Below, piece by piece: positions 16,899 to 25,021 of a stretch of 64,000 bases of DNA. A program made the position numbers and the translations under genes. The DNA is taken from positions 1-64,000 of the forward strand of contig CAAGIR010000210.1 of NCBI GenBank assembly GCA_900769975.1, written 5' to 3'. The stretch is from Spirochaetia bacterium (GTDB lineage: Bacteria > Spirochaetota > Spirochaetia > Treponematales > Treponemataceae). Each line of letters starts with the position of its first letter. The first letter of the stretch is position 1. A model generated the notes under the pieces. It was not told the DNA's origin, did not search any database, and was given only the letters and a program-made list of their open reading frames with translations.

Positions 16899-17605
16899 GT
16901 ATGCTTGAAGTAAAAAATCTTGTTGTTTCGTATGGTGCAATTAAAGCGTTAAAGGGAATCAGTTTTTCTGTTGAAAAAGGTGAAGTTATAAGTTTGATTG
17001 GTTCAAATGGTGCTGGAAAAACTACAACGCTTCATTCAATCAGCAATTTGATTAAAAAGAATTCTGGAAATATTATTTTTAATGATACAGATATCACAAA
17101 CCTTGCTGCTGATAAAATTGTAAAAATGGGATTAATTCAAGTTCCAGAAGGACGACGTGTTTTTGCAAATCTGACAGTTCGCGAAAATCTGGAAATGGGT
17201 GCATATCTTCGTAAAGACAAAGAACAAATCAAAAAAGATTTAGAATGGTGCTATGAACTTTTTCCTCGTTTAAAAGAACGTTTAAATCAGTTGTCGGGAA
17301 CTCTTTCTGGTGGCGAACAGCAGATGCTTGCAATGGCTCGTGCTTTAATGTCTCAACCAAAACTTTTGCTTCTAGATGAACCTTCTATGGGACTTGCCCC
17401 GATTCTTGTTGATGAAATTTTTGAAATTATCAAAAAAATTAGTTCGTCTGGAACTACAATCCTTCTGGTAGAACAAAATGCGTATAAAGCACTTTCTATT
17501 GCAAACCGAGCTTACATTCTGGAAACAGGTGAAGTAACAAAAGAAGGAAATGCAAAAGATTTAATTACAGATAAAGCAATAATTTCTGCATATTTAGGTG
17601 GATAA
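16895..17605 (+). CDS. livF: Branched-chain amino acid ABC transporter ATPase LivF
   Basis: A 236-aa ABC ATPase, the second nucleotide-binding subunit of the Liv transporter. Walker A is GSNGAGKTT, signature LSGGEQQMLAMARAL, Walker B LLLLDEPSMGL and the switch region VEQNAYKAL; Gln-Asn instead of His at the H-loop region is normal for LivF. It overlaps livG by 4 bp. Size and order LivJ-H-M-G-F match the canonical system. Confidence 0.94.
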   Translation: MSMLEVKNLVVSYGAIKALKGISFSVEKGEVISLIGSNGAGKTTTLHSISNLIKKNSGNIIFNDTDITNLAADKIVKMGLIQVPEGRRVFANLTVRENLEMGAYLRKDKEQIKKDLEWCYELFPRLKERLNQLSGTLSGGEQQMLAMARALMSQPKLLLLDEPSMGLAPILVDEIFEIIKKISSSGTTILLVEQNAYKALSIANRAYILETGEVTKEGNAKDLITDKAIISAYLGG

Positions 17606-17710
17606 ATTTAAAATTGTGGTGTAAAATTCGTTTGATGAGTTACTTTTTGACTTTTCAAAGAGTGAATATCAAAATTTGTCTAAAGATGCAAACTGTTTAT
17701 GGGAGGTTAT

Positions 17711-18352
17711 ATGTTAATTAAAGATGTAATGACAAAAAATCCAATTACTGTTGAACCTAAAGCAACTATTTTGGAAGCAACAGAATTGATGAAGAAAAAT
17801 AATATAAAAAAACTGCCTGTACTTGATAAATCTGGTGCATTAGTAGGAATTATTACCGAAAATGATTTGCAAAAATCGGCTCCAAGTGAGGCTACAACTC
17901 TGGATATGTATGAACTTACATACCTGTTGAGTAAACTGACAGTTGAAAAAACAATGACAAAAAATGTTGTGACTGTGAATGCCGATGAAACAGTCGAAGA
18001 AGCAGCCAGAATTATGTCTGATGGCGATTTTGGGTGTCTTCCTGTAATGAAAGATAATCTGCTTGTGGGAATTATTACAGACAGCGATTTGTTTAGAATG
18101 TTCATAGAAATGTTCAGTGCAAGAGTGCATGGTATTCGTGCTGTAGTAAAAATGAGCGATAAATCTGGTTCTTTGAGTGTTTTTTGCCAGAAAATTGCTA
18201 TGGCGGGCGGAATTATTGTTTCTTGTATTACAACAGAAGACGAAAATCCTGAATACCGTAAAGTTACAGTAAAATCTACTAATATTTCATTACAAACTTG
18301 TAAAGAAATTTGCGAGCAGTGTGGTACTGTAGAAGATATTCGTGAAGTATAA
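17711..18352 (+). CDS. CBS-pair and ACT domain protein (AcuB-like)
   Basis: A 213-aa protein with two CBS motifs (IKDVMTKNPITVEPKAT and VEKTMTKNVVTVNADET regions, residues 1-135) and a C-terminal ACT-like region (about 142-213) beginning VVKMSDKSGSL. Such proteins sense adenine nucleotides through CBS pairs and amino acids through ACT. It sits 105 bp after livF, so it may monitor amino-acid or energy status linked to branched-chain amino acid import; that link is inference. GGAGG at 17702-17706 supports ATG 17711 over the earlier in-frame ATG 17699, which overlaps that site. Confidence 0.82.
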   Translation: MLIKDVMTKNPITVEPKATILEATELMKKNNIKKLPVLDKSGALVGIITENDLQKSAPSEATTLDMYELTYLLSKLTVEKTMTKNVVTVNADETVEEAARIMSDGDFGCLPVMKDNLLVGIITDSDLFRMFIEMFSARVHGIRAVVKMSDKSGSLSVFCQKIAMAGGIIVSCITTEDENPEYRKVTVKSTNISLQTCKEICEQCGTVEDIREV

Positions 18353-18353
18353 A

Positions 18354-18405
18354 TGAAAAAAAGACTGACGAACGCTGGAAAATGCTGGTGTTTGTTCTAG
18401 TCTTT
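18354..18405 (-). terminator. Convergent terminator overlapping the end of the FTR gene
   Basis: AAAGACT (18360-18366) pairs with AGTCTTT (18399-18405), and GAAC (18370-18373) with GTTC (18394-18397). On the minus strand the stem is followed by seven T residues. The stop codon of the FTR gene lies within the stem. It may also serve the CBS-ACT gene on the plus strand, where the T tract is weaker. Confidence 0.55.
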
Positions 18406-18597
18406 GCTTTTATAATAAAGCATGCAGTGACAAAATCCTTCAAATTCGGGATCTTTAATCTGGTCCCGAAATTCTTTGCACATACATTTGTTTTCAGGCG
18501 TTTTTGCAATTCTACATGGGCAGTATCCGTCCTTTGCCTTTAATCCTGCTTGAATTTTTTCTACAATTGATTTATCTTTGTTCAAGGTTACTTTCAT
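18397..18597 (-). CDS. Ferredoxin-thioredoxin reductase catalytic-chain-like protein
   Basis: A 66-aa protein with three Cys-X-Cys motifs: CPC at 26-28, CMC at 38-40 and CHC at 56-58, followed by LYY. This is the pattern of the catalytic chain of ferredoxin:thioredoxin reductase, which uses a [4Fe-4S] cluster and an adjacent disulfide to reduce thioredoxin with ferredoxin electrons. Spacing between motifs (9 and 15 residues) differs from the plant enzyme. There is no variable-chain partner nearby. ATG 18597 is chosen; an in-frame TTG lies 15 bases upstream. Neither has a clear Shine-Dalgarno. Confidence 0.75.
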   Translation of the reverse strand: MKVTLNKDKSIVEKIQAGLKAKDGYCPCRIAKTPENKCMCKEFRDQIKDPEFEGFCHCMLYYKSKD

Positions 18598-18741
18598 ATA
18601 ATTAAGATACAAAAAAATATTATAAATACAAAGAAAAATTTCGCTTTTTAACTGTTTTTTTGGTTTTTTAGTAACATTTTTTGTGCTTATTTGTGTTTAA
18701 AATTATAGTACAATATGAAAAAGAGTTCCTTAAAATTGCAC

Positions 18742-18774
18742 ACCGGAGAAAGTTTCAACTTTCGAGGATTGCAA
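18742..18774 (+). repeat. 33-bp dispersed repeat, copy 1 (5' UTR)
   Basis: Thirty-three bases starting ACCGGAGAAAGTTTCAAC and ending GGATTGCAA are identical to the reverse complement of 57725-57757. The core GAAAGTT-TC-AACTTTC is palindromic. In this copy a second stem, AATTGCA (18734-18740) with TGCAATT (18770-18776), encloses the core just upstream of the 18800 gene. Confidence 0.8.
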
Positions 18775-18799
18775 TTATTAAAATTCGGAGGTATTTAAT

Positions 18800-19396
18800 A
18801 TGAAAAAAATATGCTTAATTGCTGCTTTATTTTCGACAGTGTTTTTTGGGGTGTTTGCACAGTCAGATTCAGATCCTTTTGACAGACTTGTAGAAAAACT
18901 TTTTGATAATTTTGAAGCCGAAGGAAGTTCGGTTGCAGTAAAACTGTTTAATTCAGATTTAAGTAATCAGGAACGTAAAAAGATTTCAAAATCTGTGCAA
19001 TTCGCGATTTACTGTACAGACCAAGTAGAAATTGTGTCAAAAACTGAAGATGCCGATTATATCTGTTCTGGAAATATTGAAAGCGATGGTCCAAATTACA
19101 TTGTAAGTGCAAAACTGGTGGATAATTATGATGGAACAACTATTGCAAAAGCTAGACAAAAAGTTCCTAAAAATTATTATGCGCAGGCAGAAGCTCCTCA
19201 AAAAGTAGAAACTATTGTTGTTGAAAATGATGTTGATGCAGAAGATGTTTTGGGTGCCGTTATTTTGGGAACTGTAATTGGTGGTGTTTTTCATGCTTTG
19301 ACAACGCCTCATGTTCCTGCTCCTGTACCAGCTCCAAAGCCTCGTCCAACACCAGCTCCTAGACCAGTTCCAGCTCCTCGCCCGAACAGACCGTAA
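18800..19396 (+). CDS. Exported protein with proline-rich tail, function unknown
   Basis: A 198-aa protein with a signal peptide (MKKICLIAALFSTVFFGVFA, cleavage before QSDSD). The region at about 40-125 (SVAVKLFNSD, then AIYCTDQVEIVSKTEDADYI) has the look of a small alpha/beta lipoprotein-type domain like those of FlgO/LpoB relatives, but I cannot assign a family firmly. A hydrophobic glycine-containing segment at about 150-165 precedes a C-terminal tail of PAP/PRP repeats, which could span or bind peptidoglycan. GGAGG precedes ATG 18800. The 5' UTR contains a hairpin built on the 33-bp repeat. Confidence 0.7.
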   Translation: MKKICLIAALFSTVFFGVFAQSDSDPFDRLVEKLFDNFEAEGSSVAVKLFNSDLSNQERKKISKSVQFAIYCTDQVEIVSKTEDADYICSGNIESDGPNYIVSAKLVDNYDGTTIAKARQKVPKNYYAQAEAPQKVETIVVENDVDAEDVLGAVILGTVIGGVFHALTTPHVPAPVPAPKPRPTPAPRPVPAPRPNRP

Positions 19397-19418
19397 AAGA
19401 TTTAGACGAAAGGGGTCT

Positions 19419-19489
19419 TAGGGGAAACCTGGTTCCCCTAGGCGATGGGGTAGGGAGCAACGTAGTGCGACCGAGGGGCAGGCGCCCCT
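19419..19489. repeat. Intergenic hairpin-rich repeat, copy B
   Basis: TAGGGGAA (19419-19426) pairs with TTCCCCTA (19433-19440), and AGGGGC (19474-19479) with GCCCCT (19484-19489), the latter followed by TTTT. The sequence between resembles copy A at 2259-2409 (CCCCTAGG, GGGGTAG, CAAC, GCGA in the same order). The whole gap 19397-19705 holds no gene; the last hairpin could terminate the 18800 gene. Confidence 0.6.
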
Positions 19490-19705
19490 TTTGGATATGG
19501 AAAAGTCAAATCGTAAATGTTTCAATTCTTTTTTTTCTAGTTTATTTCTGGGAAAATTTGTTTCCACTAGGCTTTTTTGGGGCGGCTTTTTGGGCGGATT
19601 TTTATATTGCTACAACACCTGTTTTTTGATAAAATCAGAGAATGTCATTTAAATTTTATGTTAAATGGCAAAAACCTTTCATTTTTATTTTTTTAGGATG
19701 ATTTT

Positions 19706-21067
19706 ATGATTTTTTCTCCTGTTGAAATTCAAGAAACTGTAAATATGTTTATGCGCCAGAAACTTGATATTCGTTGTATAACAATGGGTATTTCGCTTTT
19801 AGATTGTGCAGATTCAGATGTAAATAGAGCTTGTCAGAAAATTTATGATAAAGTTATGAAAAAAGCTGGTAATCTTGTAAAAACAGGGCAGGATATTGAA
19901 AAAGAATTTGGCGTTCCTATTATAAATAAACGAATTTCTGTTACGCCTATCTCGCTTGTGGCTGGTGCTAGTGATGCAAAAAGTTATGTTCCGTATATTA
20001 AAGTGCTTGATAAATGTGCGCAGGAACTGGGAGTAAACTTTATTGGTGGTTTTAGCGCCCTTGTACAGAAAGGGATTACTCCTGCTGATAGAATTTTGAT
20101 TGATTCTATTCCTGAAGCTTTGGCTACTACAAATTATGTTTGTTCTTCTGTAAATGTGGGTTCTACAAAAAGCGGCATTAATATGGATGCTGTTAAACTG
20201 ATGGGCGAAACTATTGTAAAAACAGCGGAAGTTTCTAAATCTTGTGAAGTTAATGGATGTGCAAAACTTGTTGTTTTTTGTAATGCTCCTGAAGATAATC
20301 CTTTTATGGCTGGTGCTTTTCATGGACCTGGCGAAGGTGACTGTGTTATCAATGTTGGTGTTTCTGGTCCTGGGGTAATTCTGGCTGCGGCAAAAGAATA
20401 TAAAGGTCGTCCTATAAACGAACTGGCTGACGGTATCAAAAAAATGGCTTTCAAAATTACTAGAATGGGACAGCTTGTAGGCTCTGAAGCAGCTCATCGG
20501 CTTGGCGTAGATTTTGGTATTCTTGATTTGTCTTTGGCGCCAACTCCTGAAGTTGGAGATTCTGTTGCCCGAATTCTTGAAGAAATTGGTTTGGACGGTG
20601 CTGGAGCGCCTGGTACAACTGCTGCACTTGCTATGCTCACTGATATGGTGAAAAAAGGTGGTGTTATGGCAAGTACAAATGTGGGCGGTTTAAGCGGTGC
20701 ATTTATTCCTGTTTCTGAAGATGAAGGTATGATTAATGCTGTTCAAAAAGGTTCAATTTGTCTTGAAAAATTGGAAGCTATGACGACTGTTTGTTCTGTA
20801 GGTCTTGATATGATTGCAATTCCTGGTGATACTCCTGCAACAACAATTTCTGGTATTCTGGCTGACGAATTTGCTATTGGTATGGTGAATAATAAAACTA
20901 CTGCATGTCGTTTAATTCCTGCTCCAGGTAAAAAAGCTGGTGAATGGGTTGAATTTGGTGGTTTGCTTGGCGGTTGTCCTGTTATGCCTGTGAGTAGTTT
21001 TGGTTGTGCTGATTTTATCAATCGTGGCGGTAGAATTCCAGCTCCAATTCATAGTTTCAGAAATTAA
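19706..21067 (+). CDS. DUF711 / UPF0210 family protein
   Basis: A 453-aa protein of the widely conserved UPF0210 (DUF711) family. Recognisable blocks are [14 protein letters not shown] near the N-terminus, [14 protein letters not shown] near residue 75, [10 protein letters not shown] near 114 and [23 protein letters not shown] (in shorter pieces) near 280. The biochemical role of the family is not established. In many bacteria it accompanies a small ACT-domain protein; none is adjacent here. AGGATG upstream serves as ribosome binding site for ATG 19706. Soluble, no signal peptide. Confidence 0.88.
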   Translation: MIFSPVEIQETVNMFMRQKLDIRCITMGISLLDCADSDVNRACQKIYDKVMKKAGNLVKTGQDIEKEFGVPIINKRISVTPISLVAGASDAKSYVPYIKVLDKCAQELGVNFIGGFSALVQKGITPADRILIDSIPEALATTNYVCSSVNVGSTKSGINMDAVKLMGETIVKTAEVSKSCEVNGCAKLVVFCNAPEDNPFMAGAFHGPGEGDCVINVGVSGPGVILAAAKEYKGRPINELADGIKKMAFKITRMGQLVGSEAAHRLGVDFGILDLSLAPTPEVGDSVARILEEIGLDGAGAPGTTAALAMLTDMVKKGGVMASTNVGGLSGAFIPVSEDEGMINAVQKGSICLEKLEAMTTVCSVGLDMIAIPGDTPATTISGILADEFAIGMVNNKTTACRLIPAPGKKAGEWVEFGGLLGGCPVMPVSSFGCADFINRGGRIPAPIHSFRN

Positions 21068-21084
21068 TATAAAATAAAAAAAAA

Positions 21085-21984
21085 TTGCTGATTATCCCGA
21101 TTAGAGAGCATACTTTTTCTCTGGCACAAAAATTTTTGGAAGCTAATGAGGAAAAGTGTGTTTTTTTGTCATCTTTGGTACGGCGTCATTCTAAAGATTT
21201 GTATTTTGTTCTGGATTTGCAGGATAATGATATAAATTGTTTGTCTCAATCTGAAATATTTCCTGTTTATAATCAGATAATTGGTGTTTTTTATCTGCAT
21301 AATACTTTGTTTCATTTTTTTTCAGATATTGATGTGCTTGAAAATCCGCTTTTTGAAAAAAAATTTACCGATTTTATTGTTTCCAATAATTTGAAAATTA
21401 AATGTATTAGTGGTGAAACGCAAAGTTCTCAAAAACTTTTGAAGGTGATTGCGGGGGTGGGTGGGAAAATGCCTTATCAGATAAATAATTACAAGCTTAT
21501 GTCTTTAAAAAAATCTGATAAAAACAATCTTTCTGCGTCAAATCTGCTGTTTAACGATGATGAAATAATCCGCTGTACGCAAAATGATTTTGACAGTCTT
21601 TTTTTGCTGGAACAAAAATATATGATTGAAGAAGTGCTTCCTGTTGGACGAAACATTACGCAAATTGAAGTGTCTGTCAGTTTGAAGCAAATCCTTAAAA
21701 ACCAATTGTGTCTGGCGCTGCTTTCTGATGGTGAAATAGTGTCAAAGGCAAACACAAATGCCATAGGTCAAAACTGGATACAATTAGGGGGTATTTATAC
21801 TTTACCGCAATTCAGGCAAAACGGGTACGCAAAGCAAACGGTTTCTGCACTTTGCCGTAGAATTTTTAATGCTGGCAAGAATGTGGTTTTGTTTGTGAAA
21901 GAAAAAAACTTGCCTGCGAAAGCTCTTTATAATTCGCTGGGTTTTGCAGAAGCGGGTGATTATTGTATTGGCTATTTTAATTAA
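21085..21984 (+). CDS. GNAT-family N-acetyltransferase
   Basis: A 299-aa protein whose C-terminal third is a GNAT fold: LGGIYTLPQFRQNGYAKQTV carries the acetyl-CoA pyrophosphate loop (Q/RxxGxA form), and NLPAKALYNSLGF is the final GNAT motif. The N-terminal half has no motif I recognise. It starts only 17 bp after the DUF711 gene, probably in one transcript. TTG 21085 is the first available start and has a poor ribosome binding site, so the start is uncertain. The acceptor substrate is unknown. Confidence 0.75.
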   Translation: MLIIPIREHTFSLAQKFLEANEEKCVFLSSLVRRHSKDLYFVLDLQDNDINCLSQSEIFPVYNQIIGVFYLHNTLFHFFSDIDVLENPLFEKKFTDFIVSNNLKIKCISGETQSSQKLLKVIAGVGGKMPYQINNYKLMSLKKSDKNNLSASNLLFNDDEIIRCTQNDFDSLFLLEQKYMIEEVLPVGRNITQIEVSVSLKQILKNQLCLALLSDGEIVSKANTNAIGQNWIQLGGIYTLPQFRQNGYAKQTVSALCRRIFNAGKNVVLFVKEKNLPAKALYNSLGFAEAGDYCIGYFN

Positions 21985-22003
21985 ACTTTATTCAAATTTT
22001 GTC

Positions 22004-22080
22004 TTTTTGTCGAAATGTTTTTGTGAATGTACTTGAGAATACCTTTGTGAACGTTCTTGTAAATGTTCTTTTGAAATGTT
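22004..22080. repeat. Short degenerate 12-bp tandem repeat
   Basis: Five to six imperfect units of about 12 bp resembling CTTGTGAATGTT run from 22004 to 22080 (for example TTTGTGAATGTA, TTTGTGAACGTT, CTTGTAAATGTT). They lie between the acetyltransferase and the promoter of the tandem ABC ATPase. Confidence 0.5.
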
Positions 22081-22110
22081 ATATCGATTTAACAAATTAT
22101 CAGTATTAAA

Positions 22111-22139
22111 TTAACAAAGAGCGTGTTTTTTTGTATAAT
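22111..22139 (+). promoter_or_regulatory. Promoter for a leaderless tandem-ABC transcript
   Basis: TTAACA (22111-22116), 17-bp spacer, TATAAT (22134-22139). The start of transcription is predicted at 22146-22148, at the ATG of the next gene, and no Shine-Dalgarno is present. Confidence 0.65.
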
Positions 22140-22147
22140 CGGATATC

Positions 22148-23911
22148 ATGAATCAAAAAAAATTAATTTGTATTGAAAAATGCAGAATAGAAAACGAAAA
22201 AGAAATTATTATCCAAAATTTTTCGTGGTGTATGTGTGAAAATGAAGTTTGGCTTGTAATTGGTCCGAACGGTGGCGGTAAAGCGGATTTTGTGAACGCA
22301 CTTTCACATACTGGAAATCTAAAAATTACACCAAATTCTGATAATTTGAAAAATATTTGCGACAATTCTGAAAAAATCTGTCAAAAACAAAGCCTTTATT
22401 CTAATATTTTTGCTGACAGCGTGGAAATTGTTTCTCTTGAACGTGCTGCAAAAATCATTCAGGAAGAACGTGAAAATGATGAAAGCGAATTTATGGAAGG
22501 TGGAGTGGATATTGGTAGAACTGGCCGGGTTTTTATTGCTGAAGGTGTTTTGGGAAAAATTAAAAAAGGGGCAGGACTTCCGCCTGAATTTACTAATCTG
22601 GAAGAAAGAGATGCTGTTAAATTGTGCGGAATAGAAAAAATACTTGAACGTGGCATAAAATATATGTCTACTGGTGAAATTCGCAGAACTCTTTTGGCAC
22701 GAGCATTACTTTCTGGGAAAAAATTGCTTGTTTTGTCTGATCCTTTTGCAGGTCTGGATGTTCAAAGCCGTTCAATTTTGCTGGATTTTTTTAATAAAAT
22801 TGCACTTTCGTGTAAAAATCAGGATGATGGCTCAAAAAATATTCCTCATATTATTCTGGCTATGGAAAGATGGAACGAAATTCCTGAAGCAGTCACAAAT
22901 GTTCTTGAATTTTCAAATAAAAGCGTGAGTTTTTGCGGTACAAAAGCAGAATATGAAGAGCTTTTAAAAATCAGAAACATTCAGACTCAGAAAAGTGAAG
23001 AGCAGGAAAGAATTGCTTTTTCTGGAACGCTCACACAAACGTTGCAGGAAACAAAAGCTTTACATCTGGATAGTCAAAAAAACGAAGAAAACGAAGTAAA
23101 CGGTGAATTTTCTGAAAATTATGGAAAAAAATCAAACATTTGTGTAAACCAAAGTGAATGCCAAATTGTAAATCAGAAGGATAATCAGAACGGTAATGCA
23201 AAAAGTGAATCTCCATTAATCGAAATGAATGATGTAAATGTTGGGTGGGGAGAAAATGTTGTCCTGAAAAATCTAAACTGGACTTTGAACAAAGGTGAAC
23301 ACTGGCTTGTTCGTGGTCCAAACGGAAGTGGTAAAACAACTTTTTTGGAATTGATAACGGGCGACAATAAACAGGTGTTCTGCAATGATATTAAAATGTT
23401 TGGAAGAAAACGTGGTACAGGGGAATCTATTTGGGATATAAAAAAGCAGCTAGGCATTGTTTCTTACAGGCTTCATGTAGAGTATAGAATGGTGGGAAAT
23501 ACTTCTTTGCAAAATGTTATCGTAAGTGGATTTCGTGATTCTATAGGATTATACGGTGCTGCTACTGATGTGGAACTTTCGGCTGCCAGAAAATGGCTTG
23601 CTTTGGGTGGATTTAAAGGAAGGGAATGTGAATCTTTTGGAAGTTTAAGTTATGGTGAACAGCGTGCAATTCTGATTTTGCGTTCGGCTGTAAAATGTCC
23701 GAAAATTCTTATTCTTGATGAGCCTTGTCATGGTCTGGATGAGCAGTATCGTAATAAAATTCTGCAACTGATGGAAGAAATTGCTTTGGGTGGTACGACA
23801 ACTTTGCTTCATGTAACGCATGATCCAACTGAAGTTTTGGATTGTGAAAAACATATTCTGGAACTTCATCCTGGTGAAAATCCTATGTATAAGATTTTGC
23901 TTAAAGATTAA
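22148..23911 (+). CDS. Tandem ABC ATPase, ModF-like, with degenerate first domain
   Basis: A 587-aa soluble protein with two ABC nucleotide-binding domains and no membrane segments, like ModF/PhrA proteins. The second domain is canonical: Walker A GPNGSGKTT at 390-398, signature SYGEQRAIL, Walker B ILILDEPCHGLD. The first departs at key sites: Walker A GPNGGGKA with Ala46 instead of Ser/Thr, and Walker B VLSDPFAGLD with Ser197-Asp198 instead of Asp-Glu. The first site may therefore bind but not hydrolyse ATP. A hydrophilic Asn/Glu/Lys-rich linker of about 60 residues (275-350) separates the domains. The cellular role of this family is not settled. Confidence 0.82.
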   Translation: MNQKKLICIEKCRIENEKEIIIQNFSWCMCENEVWLVIGPNGGGKADFVNALSHTGNLKITPNSDNLKNICDNSEKICQKQSLYSNIFADSVEIVSLERAAKIIQEERENDESEFMEGGVDIGRTGRVFIAEGVLGKIKKGAGLPPEFTNLEERDAVKLCGIEKILERGIKYMSTGEIRRTLLARALLSGKKLLVLSDPFAGLDVQSRSILLDFFNKIALSCKNQDDGSKNIPHIILAMERWNEIPEAVTNVLEFSNKSVSFCGTKAEYEELLKIRNIQTQKSEEQERIAFSGTLTQTLQETKALHLDSQKNEENEVNGEFSENYGKKSNICVNQSECQIVNQKDNQNGNAKSESPLIEMNDVNVGWGENVVLKNLNWTLNKGEHWLVRGPNGSGKTTFLELITGDNKQVFCNDIKMFGRKRGTGESIWDIKKQLGIVSYRLHVEYRMVGNTSLQNVIVSGFRDSIGLYGAATDVELSAARKWLALGGFKGRECESFGSLSYGEQRAILILRSAVKCPKILILDEPCHGLDEQYRNKILQLMEEIALGGTTTLLHVTHDPTEVLDCEKHILELHPGENPMYKILLKD

Positions 23912-24068
23912 TATTATTGTGCTGATTGGGCTGATGAAAAAGTTTTGTGGCGGAAAGTTTATTTTATTTTGCAGGTCCATTGAGTTTTAATGTATTTTCT
24001 ATTAAATTATATGTAAGAATTAATAATTTTTTTAGAGTTTTGATATAAATCATTTTGTGAGGTTGAAA

Positions 24069-24341
24069 ATGGCAGATCAAAAATTGCTTGATACGGTAAA
24101 AGAAGCATTGGAAATGTTTAGGCCGCAGCTTCAGGCAGACGGTGGTGATATGGAATTTGTCTGTATTGATGAAGAAAATAAAGTTCATTTAAATTTGACA
24201 GGTGCATGTGGAAGTTGTCCTATGGCTTTAATGACTTTAAAGATGGGAATTGAACGTTATTTAAAAGATGCCTGCCCTGAAATTACAGAAGTTGTTCAAG
24301 ATAATGCTGTAGATTATGGCGAAATGGGTGACCTTTTTTAA
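24069..24341 (+). CDS. NifU-like C-terminal domain Fe-S scaffold protein
   Basis: A 90-aa single-domain NifU-C/Nfu protein. It has the conserved RPQLQADGGDMEFV block and the cluster-binding C-X-X-C in GACGSCPMAL, followed by GIERYLK. Such proteins carry or deliver [4Fe-4S] clusters in the cytoplasm, relevant to Nth and the FTR-like protein in this window. ATG 24069 follows GAGG at suitable distance; the earlier in-frame start at 24057 overlaps that site. Confidence 0.9.
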   Translation: MADQKLLDTVKEALEMFRPQLQADGGDMEFVCIDEENKVHLNLTGACGSCPMALMTLKMGIERYLKDACPEITEVVQDNAVDYGEMGDLF

Positions 24342-24408
24342 TCGAACGTGTAAATCAAATGACGCAATTTTAAGGAACATTACTTTTAATTAAACTTTGG
24401 AGAAAATT

Positions 24409-25005
24409 ATGAAAATTCAAAAAGATAAATGGGTTTCTTTTCATTATACTGTAAAAGATGAAAGTGGAAATGTGCTTGATTCTTCTTTTGAAAAAGAACC
24501 GCTTGGATATCTGCATGGAAACGGCACTTTGATTGTCGGATTGGAAAAACAACTTGAAGGTAAAGAACCTGGTGATAAATTTTCAACTGTTGTTCAACCG
24601 TCAGAAGGATATGGAGAAATTGATTCACGTTTAAGGTTGGAAGTAGATAAAAGTCAGTTTGAATTTGACGGTGAAATTCAAGTGGGTATGATGTTTTCTG
24701 CAATGACTCCGCAAGGTCCATCTTTTGTGCGTGTAACAAAAGTGGATGGCGAAAAAATTACAATAGACGGAAATCATGAATTGGCTGGAAAAGTGCTTGA
24801 TTTTTACGTGGAAGTTGTGGATGTTCGTGATGCTACAGAGGAAGAACTGAATGCCGCTTCTTGTGGAGGCGGATGTGGCGGTTGCTCAGGAGGCTGTGGC
24901 GGAAATTGTAGCGGTGACTGCAGCGGCGATTGCGGTGGAGATTGCAGTGGAGACTGTGAATCTGGCTGCGGTTCTGATTGTAATTCCGGCTGTGGCTGCA
25001 AATAA
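24409..25005 (+). CDS. SlyD-like FKBP peptidyl-prolyl isomerase with cysteine-rich tail
   Basis: A 198-aa FKBP-type isomerase/chaperone. Residues 1-150 have the SlyD architecture: HYTVKDESGNVLDSS, the FKBP core LIVGLEKQLEGKEPGDK, the insert-in-flap region GYGEIDSRL, and NHELAGKVLDFYVEV. In place of the His-rich nickel tail of E. coli SlyD, residues 152-198 form a Gly/Asp/Cys tail with 13 cysteines in C-G-G-C and S-G-D-C repeats. This suggests binding of a soft or thiophilic metal. ATG 24409 follows GGAG; the ORF continues no further upstream with support. Confidence 0.88.
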   Translation: MKIQKDKWVSFHYTVKDESGNVLDSSFEKEPLGYLHGNGTLIVGLEKQLEGKEPGDKFSTVVQPSEGYGEIDSRLRLEVDKSQFEFDGEIQVGMMFSAMTPQGPSFVRVTKVDGEKITIDGNHELAGKVLDFYVEVVDVRDATEEELNAASCGGGCGGCSGGCGGNCSGDCSGDCGGDCSGDCESGCGSDCNSGCGCK

Positions 25006-25021
25006 TTTTTTGGAATAAAAA

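Noticed and set aside
18742..18774. Solitary CRISPR repeat
   Set aside because: Size and palindrome are suggestive, but there is no array, no regular spacing and no cas gene in the window.
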